From the NCBI RefSeq assembly GCF_000443165.1, contig NZ_ATJV01000045.1:1-64000 (forward strand): 64,000 nt of DNA, given 5' to 3'. The translations under genes and the position numbers were made by a program. The notes below the pieces were generated by a model. That model had not been told where the DNA came from and did no database searches. It was given only the letters and a program-made list of their open reading frames with translations. This document shows positions 43,196 through 54,471 of this stretch, in pieces; the stretch's first letter is position 1; each line of letters begins with the position of its first letter. Source of the stretch: Thauera terpenica 58Eu (GTDB taxonomy: Bacteria; Pseudomonadota; Gammaproteobacteria; Burkholderiales; Rhodocyclaceae).

Positions 43196-44794
43196 TCAGG
43201 CGATCCGGGTGGGGCTGGGGCTGCTATCGGCGTGCTCCATCAAGGCGCACACCAGTCGTTGCAGCAACTCCGCCTTGATCCCGATTGCAGCCGGTGCGTC
43301 CCACAGGTTGTCGAGCTCGTGCGGATCCTGTTGCAGGTCGTAGAGTTCGCCCCACTGCGCATCGCCGAACACGCTCAGACGATGGCGCTCGGTGATCAGG
43401 GTCCGCACCTTCACGGGCGTCTCGAACCCGAGGTATGCGCGCTGCTGGTTCTCCTCGATGAGCACGGCATCGCGACCGGAGCCGAGCGGCGCGCCGACCG
43501 GGTCGAACAAGGGTTTGCCCTGGCTTCCGTTGGGGGAGGCGATACCGGCCCGGGTCAGGATCGACGCGGGCAGATCGAGCGAGGACACGAGGTCGTCGCG
43601 CCTCACCTGAGCATCGGCCCCGTCCCCGTCGGGTTCGCGCCAGATGAAGGGCACGCGCACCAGCCCCTGGTAATGCAGCGGCCCCTTGAGGACGATGCCA
43701 TGGTCGCCGAGCAGATCGCCGTGGTCCGAGGTGAAGATCACCACCGTGTTGCGGTCGGCGCCGCACTCGCGCAGCGTCTCCATCACCATGCCGATGCGGT
43801 CGTCGATGTTGGTGATCATGCCGTAAGTCAGCGCCGACATCTCCTGGATCTCGCGCGGGGTGGCCATGAACAGACGCTGTCCGTCGACCTTGGCCGCCCC
43901 CCGGTTGCGCTCATCCATCAGCCAGCGTACATGGGGGGGGTGCTCCTCTGCGGGTAGCAAACTGGGGGATAGCGGCATGTCCTCCGGGCGATACATGTCC
44001 CAGTAGCGCCCCGGCGGCGTCCATGGGTGGTGCGGATCGGGAAAGGAGCACATCAGCGCGAAGGGCTGGTCCGGATGGTTGGCGACATGATCACGAATCC
44101 ACTTCTGCGACTGATCGGCGATGAAGTGCGTCGGGTACTGGAACTCATCGAGGTGGGTGCGCCAGGCCTGCGGCGAGACGAAGTCGGGATCGCGCACGCC
44201 ATGCTCGCGCCCGAGCCGCTGCGCAAGCTCGGGATGTTCGCGCTGCAGCCAGCGCAACCAGTCACCGAAGCACTCGTCGGCGTGGCTGTTGCAGAGGACG
44301 ACCTCCTGGAAACCGTAATACGGCAAGGTCAGGCGGTGAGCCGGATCGGCCCAGCTCGCCTTCAGCTCCTGGCAGTACGCCGGGTCGTCGATCGTGCTGC
44401 GACGCGCCTCGGGGAAGGTGCCGGACCTCTGCGTGCCGGCCCGGGATTCGGGCGTCTTGAGCAGCGGCGGCGCGTCTTCCATGTTCTGCAGGTGGCTCTT
44501 GCCCACGAGCGCGGTGCGGTAACCGAACTCCCCCAGCAGGTCGGCGAAGGTCACCGCCTCCAGTGGCAGCGGCACACCGTTGCTGCGCGCACCATGAATC
44601 GAGGGCATGCGTGAAGTCATGATCGAACCCCGGTTCGGCATGCAGACCGGCGTGGCCACGTAGGCGCGATCGAAGCACACGCCACCTCGGGCCAGCGCAT
44701 CGATATTGGGCGTGCGCACGATCGGATTGCCATAGCAGCCGAGATGATCCGCGCGATGCTGGTCGGTGATGAAGATCAGGAAGTTGGGACGCAT
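43196..44794 (-). CDS. Sulfatase (type I, formylglycine-dependent)
   Basis: A 532-residue alkaline-phosphatase-fold hydrolase. Metal-binding residues are in FLIFITDQHRADHLGCYG and FTSDHGDLLGDHG. The catalytic motif C51-M-P-N-R with GSIMTSR fits the C-x-P-x-R sulfatase signature, where cysteine becomes formylglycine. No signal peptide is visible, so the enzyme is probably cytoplasmic and acts on an imported sulfate ester. A phosphonate monoester hydrolase is the alternative. It lies 10 bp from the TRAP permease gene. Confidence 0.9.
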   Translation of the reverse strand: MRPNFLIFITDQHRADHLGCYGNPIVRTPNIDALARGGVCFDRAYVATPVCMPNRGSIMTSRMPSIHGARSNGVPLPLEAVTFADLLGEFGYRTALVGKSHLQNMEDAPPLLKTPESRAGTQRSGTFPEARRSTIDDPAYCQELKASWADPAHRLTLPYYGFQEVVLCNSHADECFGDWLRWLQREHPELAQRLGREHGVRDPDFVSPQAWRTHLDEFQYPTHFIADQSQKWIRDHVANHPDQPFALMCSFPDPHHPWTPPGRYWDMYRPEDMPLSPSLLPAEEHPPHVRWLMDERNRGAAKVDGQRLFMATPREIQEMSALTYGMITNIDDRIGMVMETLRECGADRNTVVIFTSDHGDLLGDHGIVLKGPLHYQGLVRVPFIWREPDGDGADAQVRRDDLVSSLDLPASILTRAGIASPNGSQGKPLFDPVGAPLGSGRDAVLIEENQQRAYLGFETPVKVRTLITERHRLSVFGDAQWGELYDLQQDPHELDNLWDAPAAIGIKAELLQRLVCALMEHADSSPSPTRIA

Positions 44795-44804
44795 GTCTTG
44801 TCTC

Positions 44805-46100
44805 TTATCGCATCAGGTTGGGGAGGCCGACGACGATCTCCGGCCAGATGAGGATGAGTGCCGCGGTGACCAGCATGGCCAGCACGAAGGGCGTGACACC
44901 GGCGAATACGTCGCCGAGCTTGAGGTCCGGGCGCGCAGCCTTGACCGTGAACACGTTGACACCAACCGGGGGAGTGATCAGGCCGAGTTCGATCAGGATG
45001 ATCACCACGACACCGAACCAGATCATGTCCACGCCCTGTGCCTGCAGCGTGGGCAGGAACATCGGCACGATCAGCACCAGAATGCCCAGCGCCTCGAACA
45101 CCATGCCGAGCAGGATGCACAGGGCGCCGATCGCGAGCACCAGCTGGATACCCGAAAGCTCCCAGCCGTTGACCAGCTCCATCAGCGCGAAGGGCATCCC
45201 CGTGACGTTGATGAACTGCGAAAACACCAGGGCACAGGACGCGATGGCGAAGATCGCCGCGCTGATGCCGACCGCGCCGCCGATCACGTCGAGATACTCC
45301 CTGCCGCTGCGCATCGACCCGCGCGCGAGGGCGAACAGATACGCGCCGATGGCACCGACACTCGCAGCCTCAGTCGCGGTGAAGACGCCGAGATAGATGC
45401 CGCCCAGCACGACCAGGAACAACACCACGAAAGCCCACGTCTTCTTGAACGCTGCGATGCGCTGGGTCCAGCTCATCGCAGCGCCAACCGGCGCCACCCC
45501 GGGCCGAAGTCGTGCCCACAGGGCGATGGTCACCATGAAGGCAGTCATCATCAGCGCGCCTGGCACGATCCCGGCGATGAACATGCGCCCGATGTCCTCA
45601 CGCGCGAAGATGCAGTAGATGACCATCGGAATGCTGGGCGGAATCAGGATGCCCAGCGTGCCGCCTGCGGCAACTGTGCCCGCCGACAGACTGTCGTGGT
45701 AGCCGTAGCGGCGCATCGGCGGCATCGCGACCTTGGTCATGGTCGCCGCAGTGGCCACCGAACTGCCACAGACCGTGGAAAATGCACCGCAGGCCAGCAC
45801 GGTGGACATCGCCAGGCCGCCACGCAGCCGTCCGACGAGCGCGTTGCCAAACTCGTAGAGTTCGTCCGCGATTCCGCCGCGGCGGATGAGCTCGCCCATG
45901 AGAATGAAGATCGGCACAACCACGAGATTAGGGTTGACGATCATCTCGCCGATCTGCTGCCCGGACATTGCGACCGCCGAATCCCAGTCGCGCATCAGGC
46001 CGAAGCCCACGAAACCCGTCAGCAAGGTGGCAAAGGCAAGCGGCATCCCGGTGAAGCTGAGGGCAATGAGGATCGCAAAGCCAATCAGTGCTGCAGTCAT
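44805..46100 (-). CDS. dctM: TRAP transporter, large permease (DctM type), first system
   Basis: A 431-residue membrane protein with twelve or so hydrophobic segments. DctM hallmarks include MSTVLACGAFSTVCGSSVAT and GTLGILIPPSIPMVIY, and the later LITPPVGVNVFTVK. It forms the translocation channel for a solute delivered by DctP. Its start overlaps the DctQ stop (ATGA). Part of the dctP-dctQ-dctM-sulfatase-SulP operon. Confidence 0.93.
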   Translation of the reverse strand: MTAALIGFAILIALSFTGMPLAFATLLTGFVGFGLMRDWDSAVAMSGQQIGEMIVNPNLVVVPIFILMGELIRRGGIADELYEFGNALVGRLRGGLAMSTVLACGAFSTVCGSSVATAATMTKVAMPPMRRYGYHDSLSAGTVAAGGTLGILIPPSIPMVIYCIFAREDIGRMFIAGIVPGALMMTAFMVTIALWARLRPGVAPVGAAMSWTQRIAAFKKTWAFVVLFLVVLGGIYLGVFTATEAASVGAIGAYLFALARGSMRSGREYLDVIGGAVGISAAIFAIASCALVFSQFINVTGMPFALMELVNGWELSGIQLVLAIGALCILLGMVFEALGILVLIVPMFLPTLQAQGVDMIWFGVVVIILIELGLITPPVGVNVFTVKAARPDLKLGDVFAGVTPFVLAMLVTAALILIWPEIVVGLPNLMR

Positions 46101-46585
46101 TTTTCTTCCCCCTGATGCATTTTCTCGTCACGCCAGCCACTGAGGAGGACGGCCAGCGCCATGATCACGAGTAGCGCAACCAGGGCGAAGACCCAGCCGA
46201 TCGGGAACTCGAGTACCGGGGTGAGCTCACCGAAGTCGATGGTGTGCATGGCGTGCTGGACCAGCAGCGTTGCGAGCGCGGCGGTGCCGAGCAGCTCGGC
46301 GCCGAAGATCCAGCGCGGATAAAGTTTGGGAAGACGCCTCCGCAGCGGGGCGTCGAAAAGGTCGACACAGATATGCAGGCGCTGGGCTGCGACGATGATG
46401 AGGCCCGCGCCGACCAGCACGGCCAGCAGGGCATTTGCGACTTCGGCTGCGCCAAAAATAGCGGCGTTGAAGAAATAGCGCAGAACGACGTCGGCGGCGG
46501 TCAGCAACGCAATCGTGATGACGGCCAGCGTGCCCACGACCTGTCCGATGCGATAGAGCGGACGTGCCCATGAATGGGGCGACAT
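46097..46585 (-). CDS. dctQ: TRAP transporter, small permease (DctQ type), first system
   Basis: A 162-residue protein with four hydrophobic segments; VVLRYFFNAAIFGAAEVANA and the HICVDLF motif are typical of DctQ. Start at MSPHSWARP, with GGAGG upstream. A longer upstream frame has no family similarity. It overlaps dctM and lies 89 bp after dctP. Confidence 0.9.
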   Translation of the reverse strand: MSPHSWARPLYRIGQVVGTLAVITIALLTAADVVLRYFFNAAIFGAAEVANALLAVLVGAGLIIVAAQRLHICVDLFDAPLRRRLPKLYPRWIFGAELLGTAALATLLVQHAMHTIDFGELTPVLEFPIGWVFALVALLVIMALAVLLSGWRDEKMHQGEEK

Positions 46586-46674
46586 GAGAAACCTCCAGAG
46601 CGGTAACGAGTTCGGATGTGACGCACGACAGCGCCTGAGGCGCTCGACCGACAAAGGCGCTGCGTGCGCGACCG

Positions 46675-47694
46675 TTACTTGGCGAGGGCGTCGTATTCCT
46701 TGCGGAAGTCGGCGAGCACGGCCTTGCCATCGAGCCCCGCCTTCTCGGCAGTGCGCTCGAACTGCTCGTACGAAGGCGTGGCGGCACGCTCGAGCTCGGC
46801 GTAGAACTGGGGATCGGCTTCGATGACCTGAATTCCATCCGCCTTCAGCTGCGACAGCGCTGCTGCAGATGCCGCCTTCGACGCCTTGCCTACGCGCTGC
46901 GCCAGTGCCTCGCCCGAGAGCTTCATGATCGCGTTGCGGTCTGCCTCGCTGATCGAGCCCCACTTGCGTTTGTTGATGAACATCGAGAAGCCCGACGAGG
47001 TCACACCAAGCGGAAACAGCGTGATCGACTTGGTGTATGGCGCAGTCTTGAAGTCGATCACGCTCTCGAGGATCAGGCCGAAGTACCCATTGACCACACC
47101 GCGCGAAACCGACTCGCTGACCTGTACGGCGGGGCTGGTGATTGGGCTGATCCCGAGGTTCTTCAGCAGGTCTGCCGATTCGCCGTAGAGGGCCCACATC
47201 TTGCGACTCTTCAACTCGTCAAGCGAATTGATCGGCGTGTCCGTCGTGCTGTAGAGCTGTCCGCCGGAAAAGTTGAAAACCGACAGCAGATGCACATCAG
47301 GAAACTGGTTCCTGGAGGCGAAGTGCTTCTCGTAAATGCGCCAGGCGGCGACCGAGGCAGCCTCCGCATCGCTCACCAGCCAGGGCAGCGAGGACACTTC
47401 GAGCAAAGGCGCCTTGCTCTTGATCGTGGGGTTGATCGCGAAGGCGACATCGAACACGCCGGATGCGACCCCCTGCAGCTGCTGCGGCGGAGGCGCCAGG
47501 CTGCCGGCTGCGAACTCGATATCGACGCGGCTCTCGGTCACCTTCTCGACGTCCTGCGCCCACCCCTTGAGCACTTCGTGCATGAAGTGTCCGGGCGGGA
47601 CGAAGACGTTGAAAAGGAGCTTGGTCTCGGCCTGAGCCGGAACGGCGGTGATGGCGGCGGCCATCAGGGTGGTGGTAATGAATTTACGCAGCAT
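46675..47694 (-). CDS. dctP: TRAP transporter substrate-binding protein (DctP type), first system
   Basis: Periplasmic binding protein of 339 residues. The signal peptide ends near PAQA (residue 22). TRAP binding-protein features are FNVFVPPGHFMHEVLKGWAQ at the front, SRKMWALYGESADLLKNLG and the central NGYFGLILESVIDF. Its ligand is unknown; the operon content suggests a sulfate ester. First gene of its operon, divergent from a LysR gene. A GA dinucleotide repeat forms its ribosome-binding region. Confidence 0.92.
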   Translation of the reverse strand: MLRKFITTTLMAAAITAVPAQAETKLLFNVFVPPGHFMHEVLKGWAQDVEKVTESRVDIEFAAGSLAPPPQQLQGVASGVFDVAFAINPTIKSKAPLLEVSSLPWLVSDAEAASVAAWRIYEKHFASRNQFPDVHLLSVFNFSGGQLYSTTDTPINSLDELKSRKMWALYGESADLLKNLGISPITSPAVQVSESVSRGVVNGYFGLILESVIDFKTAPYTKSITLFPLGVTSSGFSMFINKRKWGSISEADRNAIMKLSGEALAQRVGKASKAASAAALSQLKADGIQVIEADPQFYAELERAATPSYEQFERTAEKAGLDGKAVLADFRKEYDALAK

Positions 47695-47695
47695 G

Positions 47696-47711
47696 TCTCT
47701 CTCTCTCTCTC
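47696..47711 (-). repeat. (GA)8 dinucleotide repeat in the dctP ribosome-binding region
   Basis: On the minus strand eight GA units lie between GG and the final C before the dctP ATG. The repeat is the only Shine-Dalgarno-like sequence there, so copy-number change would alter translation signals rather than the reading frame. Confidence 0.8.
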
Positions 47712-47762
47712 TCCGGGGTGTCGGGGTGGGCTTTTGATCTGACGGTGCCCGAATGGAAAGGT

Positions 47763-47790
47763 ATTATTCGGACTTATGGAGTGCAATAAT
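47763..47790. promoter_or_regulatory. Candidate LysR operator between dctP and its regulator
   Basis: ATTATT at 47763 and AATAAT at 47785 form an inverted repeat around a 16-base centre in the 125-bp divergent intergenic region. This fits the position of a LysR-type recognition site. No clear -35/-10 pair was assigned. Confidence 0.4.
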
Positions 47791-47819
47791 TTGCTGATCC
47801 TATTCATAACGTCTTGGTT

Positions 47820-48731
47820 ATGCTCAGAACCCAGCTGAGGTATCTCGAGCTCATTCTCGAGCACGGCACTTTCGTCGCCGCCGCGCGCCAAGCAGGCGTC
47901 AGCCAGCCAGCGGTGTCGAAGGCGATCACCGAATTGCAGAGGACGCTAGGGGTAAGACTGTTCGAGAGGAGCGGTCACAGGTTCGTGCCGAACGTACAGG
48001 CCTATCGGGTCGTGCACGCGGCCACCCGATTCCAGGCCGAACTGGACGCCCTCAGGGAGACTCCCGGTGACGCGCGCGACGACCACTCGACTACGGACGG
48101 TGCAGCTTTGCGCATTGGTCTCGCGCCAGCATCCGCCCTCCTGTACGGTCCCAGCATCGAGAAGGTCTGGCATGCACACCGCCCGGAGGGATTCCTGCAG
48201 CTGATCAGCGGCAGCGCGCCCGAGTTGATGAGCCGCCTCAGGCAGCGCGACCTGCACCTCATCATCGCGCCCCATGGGCGCAGGGAAGCCACGGCCGATC
48301 TGCAATGGCGAAAACTGCACACCAGCGAGCCGACGGTCTATGTGCGTGCCGGGCATCCCGTGCCCGCCCTGACCACGCTCGAGGACATCTGCGACGCGCG
48401 CTGGGCCGTCGCGGGTAATCCGGGCACGGTCGGCCATGTGATCGAGGAAGCCCACCAGGTCCGCAAGCTGCCGCCCCCACGGGTGGTCGTGCAGTGTCAC
48501 GACTATCACATCCTGCTCACCCTCGTGGCGAGTAGCGACCTATTCTGTCTCGTACCCCATCCATGCCTGCTGAAAACGATCGAGCCGGGCAGCGTACGTG
48601 CCATTCGCCTGCGTGAAGGGCTGCCAAAATACGAAGTGAACCTGAGCTGGCTGCGAGATGTGGACGAGCGCTTCCAGCCCGTCATTCAGGCCATCGCCTC
48701 TTCCCTCAGCCCGATCAAGGATCCGGGGTGA
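47820..48731 (+). CDS. LysR family regulator, divergent to the sulfatase/TRAP operon
   Basis: A 303-residue LysR-type regulator. The winged helix (LRYLELILEHGTFVAAARQA, then SQPAVSKAITELQRTLG) is clear; the effector domain is normal in length. ATG 47820 is preferred over a TTG two codons earlier. By position it should control dctP-dctQ-dctM-sulfatase-SulP; the inducer is unknown. Confidence 0.92.
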   Translation: MLRTQLRYLELILEHGTFVAAARQAGVSQPAVSKAITELQRTLGVRLFERSGHRFVPNVQAYRVVHAATRFQAELDALRETPGDARDDHSTTDGAALRIGLAPASALLYGPSIEKVWHAHRPEGFLQLISGSAPELMSRLRQRDLHLIIAPHGRREATADLQWRKLHTSEPTVYVRAGHPVPALTTLEDICDARWAVAGNPGTVGHVIEEAHQVRKLPPPRVVVQCHDYHILLTLVASSDLFCLVPHPCLLKTIEPGSVRAIRLREGLPKYEVNLSWLRDVDERFQPVIQAIASSLSPIKDPG

Positions 48732-48795
48732 ACGCCGCGCGGGGGCATCGGCGAAGCGATGCCCCCGCGCGGCGTGTGCAGGCCCTTACTGGCCC

Positions 48796-49803
48796 TTACT
48801 TACGGACCTTGGCGATTTCAGCCTGGGTGGCCTGCAAGACCTCCACCATGCTGCCTTGTGCGAACGCATCCCAGATCGGCTTGGATGCTTCGCGCATGCG
48901 GGTACGCTCCGCGGGACTCACTTCGTTGATCGCGACCCCCTTGGCGGCCATCCTCGCGAGCGCGTCTCTGTCCTGATCTCGCGCCACACCGCGTTGATAC
49001 GTGCGCGCATCGATTGCAGCCTGCAACAGCAGCTTGCGGTCGTCCTCGGACAGTTTGTCCCAGAACTTCTTGCTGACCAGCGGGATGAATGCGCCATAGG
49101 TGTGGCGCGTCTTCGATAGGTACTTCTGCACCTCATCGAGACGCAGGGCGGTGGTGACGGTTGCAGGTGTGCCTTGGCCGTCGACCGTGCGCGTTTCGAG
49201 CGCGGTAAAGAGTTCGGGCACCGCGAGCGGGACCGGCGTCGCGCCCAGTGTCTTGATCGATTCCTGCGAGATCTTGGCCTGCACGGCACGCAGCTTGAGA
49301 TCGTTGAAGTCTTCCAGCTTCGCGATCGGATGACGCGAATTGGTGAAGTTGAAGAAGCCGTTTTCCCAGAATGCCAGGCCCACCAGGCCCTTCTCCGGCA
49401 AGGTGTCCAGCAGGCGCTGCCCGACGGCACCATCCAGCACCGCCTCGGCCTCCTGCTCGCTGTCGAACAGGAAGGGATAATCAAGCACCTCAAACTCCTT
49501 GATCATGCCCGTCAGTGTCGTGGTCTGCGGCACCACAAACTGGATGCTCCCGCCCTGCAGGGCCGAGGTGACCTGCACGTCGTTACCGAGGGCAGCGTTG
49601 TAGTAGGGCTTGATCTCGATGCGGCCCTGGCTGCGCTCCTTGACGAGCTGGACGAACTTGGCCACGCCCTGGCCCTGATGCGAAGCCTCCGGTAGTGTGA
49701 CGGAGAATTTGGCGGTGATTTCCTGCGCAGCGGCGGGGCCGGTCAGCATGACGCTGCACGCCATCGCGGCGGCAAGGATTGTGGTTTTCAGATTGCTTTT
49801 CAT
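48796..49803 (-). CDS. dctP: TRAP transporter substrate-binding protein (DctP type), second system
   Basis: A 335-residue periplasmic binding protein. A signal peptide ends at GPAAAQ (about residue 27). DctP features are KFSVTLPEASHQGQGVAKFV, SALQGGSIQFVVPQ and the conserved LKLRAVQAKISQESIKTLGA with the ligand-binding arginine. Start at ATG 49803 with AAGGAGG. It is the last gene of the aromatic/TRAP operon. The ligand is probably an aromatic acid, by context only. Confidence 0.92.
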   Translation of the reverse strand: MKSNLKTTILAAAMACSVMLTGPAAAQEITAKFSVTLPEASHQGQGVAKFVQLVKERSQGRIEIKPYYNAALGNDVQVTSALQGGSIQFVVPQTTTLTGMIKEFEVLDYPFLFDSEQEAEAVLDGAVGQRLLDTLPEKGLVGLAFWENGFFNFTNSRHPIAKLEDFNDLKLRAVQAKISQESIKTLGATPVPLAVPELFTALETRTVDGQGTPATVTTALRLDEVQKYLSKTRHTYGAFIPLVSKKFWDKLSEDDRKLLLQAAIDARTYQRGVARDQDRDALARMAAKGVAINEVSPAERTRMREASKPIWDAFAQGSMVEVLQATQAEIAKVRK

Positions 49804-49847
49804 GGAAGTCTCCTCCTTCTGGAACGACGATAACGACACGGTTTGAA

Positions 49848-51125
49848 TCAGCGCCACCAGCCTGCGGGCACGGTGACAAATGCAGGGAACAGCAGCAGCA
49901 GGATCACGATCAGGGCCTCGGCGGCGAGGAAGGGCAGCACGCCGCGCACCGCACGCTCCATGGAGACCTTGCCGATGGAGGCGATCACGTTGAGCACCAC
50001 ACCTACCGGCGGGGTGATCATGCCGATCGCAACGGTCATGATGAATACGACACCGAAATAGACCGGATCCACGCCTGCAGCCCGGATGATCGGCATGAAC
50101 ACCGGGGTCAGGACGAGGACAATCGGGATGAAATCGAGCACCATTCCCAGCCCGAACGCGATCAGCAGCATCGCAGAGACCAGCATCCCGGGGCGGTCGG
50201 CAATCGGCTCGAGCCAGGCACCGATCTGACCCGGAACGTCCGCGATCGTGATCATGTAGGACGCCACCATCGCCATCGCCACCAGGATCAGCACCACCGC
50301 CGACGTGCGTGCTGCGATCAGCAGGCAGTGATAGATCGACTTCAGGTTCAGCTCGCGATAGACGAACACGCCGACGAAGAGCGCGTAGAAGGCGGCGACG
50401 ACCGCGGCCTCCGTGGGGGTGAACACCCCCATCTTCAGACCCCCGATGATGATCACCGGCATCATCAGCGCCCACACCCCGCGGCCGAGAACACCGATGC
50501 GCCCGATCCACGGCATCCTGGGCGCCGGGTTGAACGAATCGCGGCGCGACACCCACCACCATGCCGCCACCAGCGAGATCGCCATCATCGCGCCCGGCAC
50601 GATGCCGGCCATGAACAGCTGGGTGATGGAGACGTTGGCGACCACGCCGAACAGCAGGAAGCCGATCGAGGGTGGGATCACCGGTGCGATGATGCCACCG
50701 GCGGCGATGAGGCCGCAGGCGCGCTCGGTGTTGTAGCCCGCTTCACGCATCATCGGCACCAGCAGGGCGCCGAGCGCTGCGGTGTCGGCGACCGCCGAAC
50801 CGGACAGGCTGGCGAGCACCAGCGCAGCGAGGATGGCGACATAGCCGAGGCCGCCACGCAGATGGCCGACGAAGGCCATCGCCATGTCCACGATCCGGCG
50901 CGACAGGCCGCCCGCGTTCATGAACTCGCCGGCGAGGATGAAGAAGGGTACGGCCATCAGGACGAAGTTGTCGGCACCGCCAATCGCGTTCTGGGCGACG
51001 ACCTGTGGATCGAATTCGCCGAGAAAGAGCATCAGCAGCACGGCGCTGATCAGCACGGCGAAGGCGATCGGCATGCCCAGGAGCATCGCTCCGAGCAGAC
51101 CGCTCAGGAATACGGCTGCGGTCAT
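49848..51125 (-). CDS. dctM: TRAP transporter, large permease (DctM type), second system
   Basis: A 425-residue multi-spanning permease. DctM motifs include GGADNFVLMAVPFFILAGEF, ASLSGSAVADTAALG and GGIIAPVIPPSIGFLLFG. It overlaps the dctQ stop codon as ATGA and lies 44 bp before dctP. The longer frame upstream of 51125 belongs to other reading frames and is not coding. Confidence 0.93.
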   Translation of the reverse strand: MTAAVFLSGLLGAMLLGMPIAFAVLISAVLLMLFLGEFDPQVVAQNAIGGADNFVLMAVPFFILAGEFMNAGGLSRRIVDMAMAFVGHLRGGLGYVAILAALVLASLSGSAVADTAALGALLVPMMREAGYNTERACGLIAAGGIIAPVIPPSIGFLLFGVVANVSITQLFMAGIVPGAMMAISLVAAWWWVSRRDSFNPAPRMPWIGRIGVLGRGVWALMMPVIIIGGLKMGVFTPTEAAVVAAFYALFVGVFVYRELNLKSIYHCLLIAARTSAVVLILVAMAMVASYMITIADVPGQIGAWLEPIADRPGMLVSAMLLIAFGLGMVLDFIPIVLVLTPVFMPIIRAAGVDPVYFGVVFIMTVAIGMITPPVGVVLNVIASIGKVSMERAVRGVLPFLAAEALIVILLLLFPAFVTVPAGWWR

Positions 51126-51712
51126 TTCGAGTTCTCCTTGCGCTTGTTGTGTTCGAAGGCTTCGGCCGCGTCGGCCAGCAAGACCATCTCCTCGCCGATG
51201 CGATCCTCCATATCGCGGATGAGGACAAGTTCCGCGGGGGTATGCGGGCGCGTCACCGCATCGAAGACGTTGTAGGCGATGCTGATCGCCATGCCGATCC
51301 CGAACACCACGGCCGCCGCGTAGAGCCACGCGTAGGAGATGCCGAGCACCGGGTAGGTGTTGTCGAGGTTGATGACTGTCTGCGACCACCCCCCGATCAC
51401 GAACAGCGCGCAGCAGCCGAGCATCAGCGTGCCGGAGAGGCAGATGAAGACCTTCTTCCAGAACGGTGACAGCCTGCGCACCAAGGCATCGAGGCCGATA
51501 TGGGCATGCTCCCGCGAAGCGAGGATGGCGCCGAGGAAGATCACCCACACGAACAGCAGGCGGGCGAGCTCGTCCGACACCGCCAGCCCGGAGTCGAACC
51601 CGTAGCGCAGGACTACATTGCCGAAAACGAGTATCGCCATCAGCGCAAGGCTGACGACGATCACCACCTCCAGCATTCGCGTGACCACGCGAGTCATACG
51701 ATCGAAAAACAT
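51122..51712 (-). CDS. dctQ: TRAP transporter, small permease (DctQ type), second system
   Basis: A 196-residue protein with four hydrophobic segments; the DctQ pattern is seen in NVVLRYGFDSGLAVSDELAR, the HAHIGLDALV loop and YAWLYAAAVVFG. It is longer than usual by an acidic C-terminal tail (RIGEEMVLLADAAEAFEHN). Start at ATG 51712 with GGAG upstream. It lies 49 bp after the acetoacetyl-CoA synthetase gene. Confidence 0.9.
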   Translation of the reverse strand: MFFDRMTRVVTRMLEVVIVVSLALMAILVFGNVVLRYGFDSGLAVSDELARLLFVWVIFLGAILASREHAHIGLDALVRRLSPFWKKVFICLSGTLMLGCCALFVIGGWSQTVINLDNTYPVLGISYAWLYAAAVVFGIGMAISIAYNVFDAVTRPHTPAELVLIRDMEDRIGEEMVLLADAAEAFEHNKRKENSK

Positions 51713-51761
51713 GTCTTTCTCCGTGGGTTCCGGCAGCGCACTGCACGTTGCCGGCAGCACC

Positions 51762-53732
<1,971 letters not shown>

Positions 53733-53822
53733 TCATGCAACTCGTTTGTATGGCAATCCGCTTCCGGGCGCAGCTTGCGACGCGCCCGGACCGCTGCCGT
53801 TACAGAAAATGTCAGCCAGCTG

Positions 53823-54467
53823 TCACTCGGCATCGGGCTGCACCATGGGTGCCGCGCGTCGAAACGCCTCAAGCTCCTCGCAGCGGGCGACGATGTCGCA
53901 CACCGTCGGCATGGCCGAGAGATCGCAGTCGAAGCGCCGCGCGTTGAACACCTGGGGCACGAGGCAGCAGTCGGCCAGCCCCGGTCGGTCGCCATGGCAG
54001 AATGGCCCGGTGCGCGCGTCGCGCGCGAGTCGGCTCTCCACGGTGGCAAGGCCCAGCCCCACCCAGTGGCGGTACCACGCATTGCGCTGTGCTTCAGTCG
54101 CTCCAAGCACGTGCCCGAGGTACTGCAGCACCCGCAGGTTATTCACCGGGTGGATGTCGCAGGCGATCATGTGGGCGAGCTCGCGTACGCGCGCCCGATC
54201 GAGCGCTCCCTCGGGCAGCAGCCGCGCCTGGGGATGGGTCTCGTCCAGATACTCGATTATGGCGAGCGATTGCGTCAGCACCTGCCCCGCGTCTTCCAGA
54301 GTGGGCACAAGGCCGGCCGGGTTCAGGTCCAGATATTCGGGCCGACGGTGCTCGCCGCCGTCGCGTACCAGATGAACCGGTACTGCCTCGTAGTCCAGCC
54401 CCTTGAGGCCGAGGGCGATCCGCACGCGGTAGGCTGCCGAACTGCGGAAGTAGGTGTAAAGCTTCAT
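53823..54467 (-). CDS. maiA: Maleylacetoacetate isomerase (zeta-class glutathione transferase)
   Basis: A 214-residue glutathione transferase-fold enzyme. The zeta-class signature SSAAYRVRIALGLKGLDYE is at the N-terminus (motif SSxxxRVR), with the NPAGLVPTLED and QSLAIIEYLDE glutathione site. It converts maleylacetoacetate (or a related maleyl compound) to the fumaryl form. It lies 4 bp after the hydrolase gene in the operon. Confidence 0.94.
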   Translation of the reverse strand: MKLYTYFRSSAAYRVRIALGLKGLDYEAVPVHLVRDGGEHRRPEYLDLNPAGLVPTLEDAGQVLTQSLAIIEYLDETHPQARLLPEGALDRARVRELAHMIACDIHPVNNLRVLQYLGHVLGATEAQRNAWYRHWVGLGLATVESRLARDARTGPFCHGDRPGLADCCLVPQVFNARRFDCDLSAMPTVCDIVARCEELEAFRRAAPMVQPDAE

Positions 54468-54471
54468 TGCC

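Noticed and set aside
49779-51275. Plus-strand frame of about 500 residues opposite dctM
   Set aside because: Histidine/aspartate-rich shadow of a transmembrane gene; no domain or ribosome-binding site.
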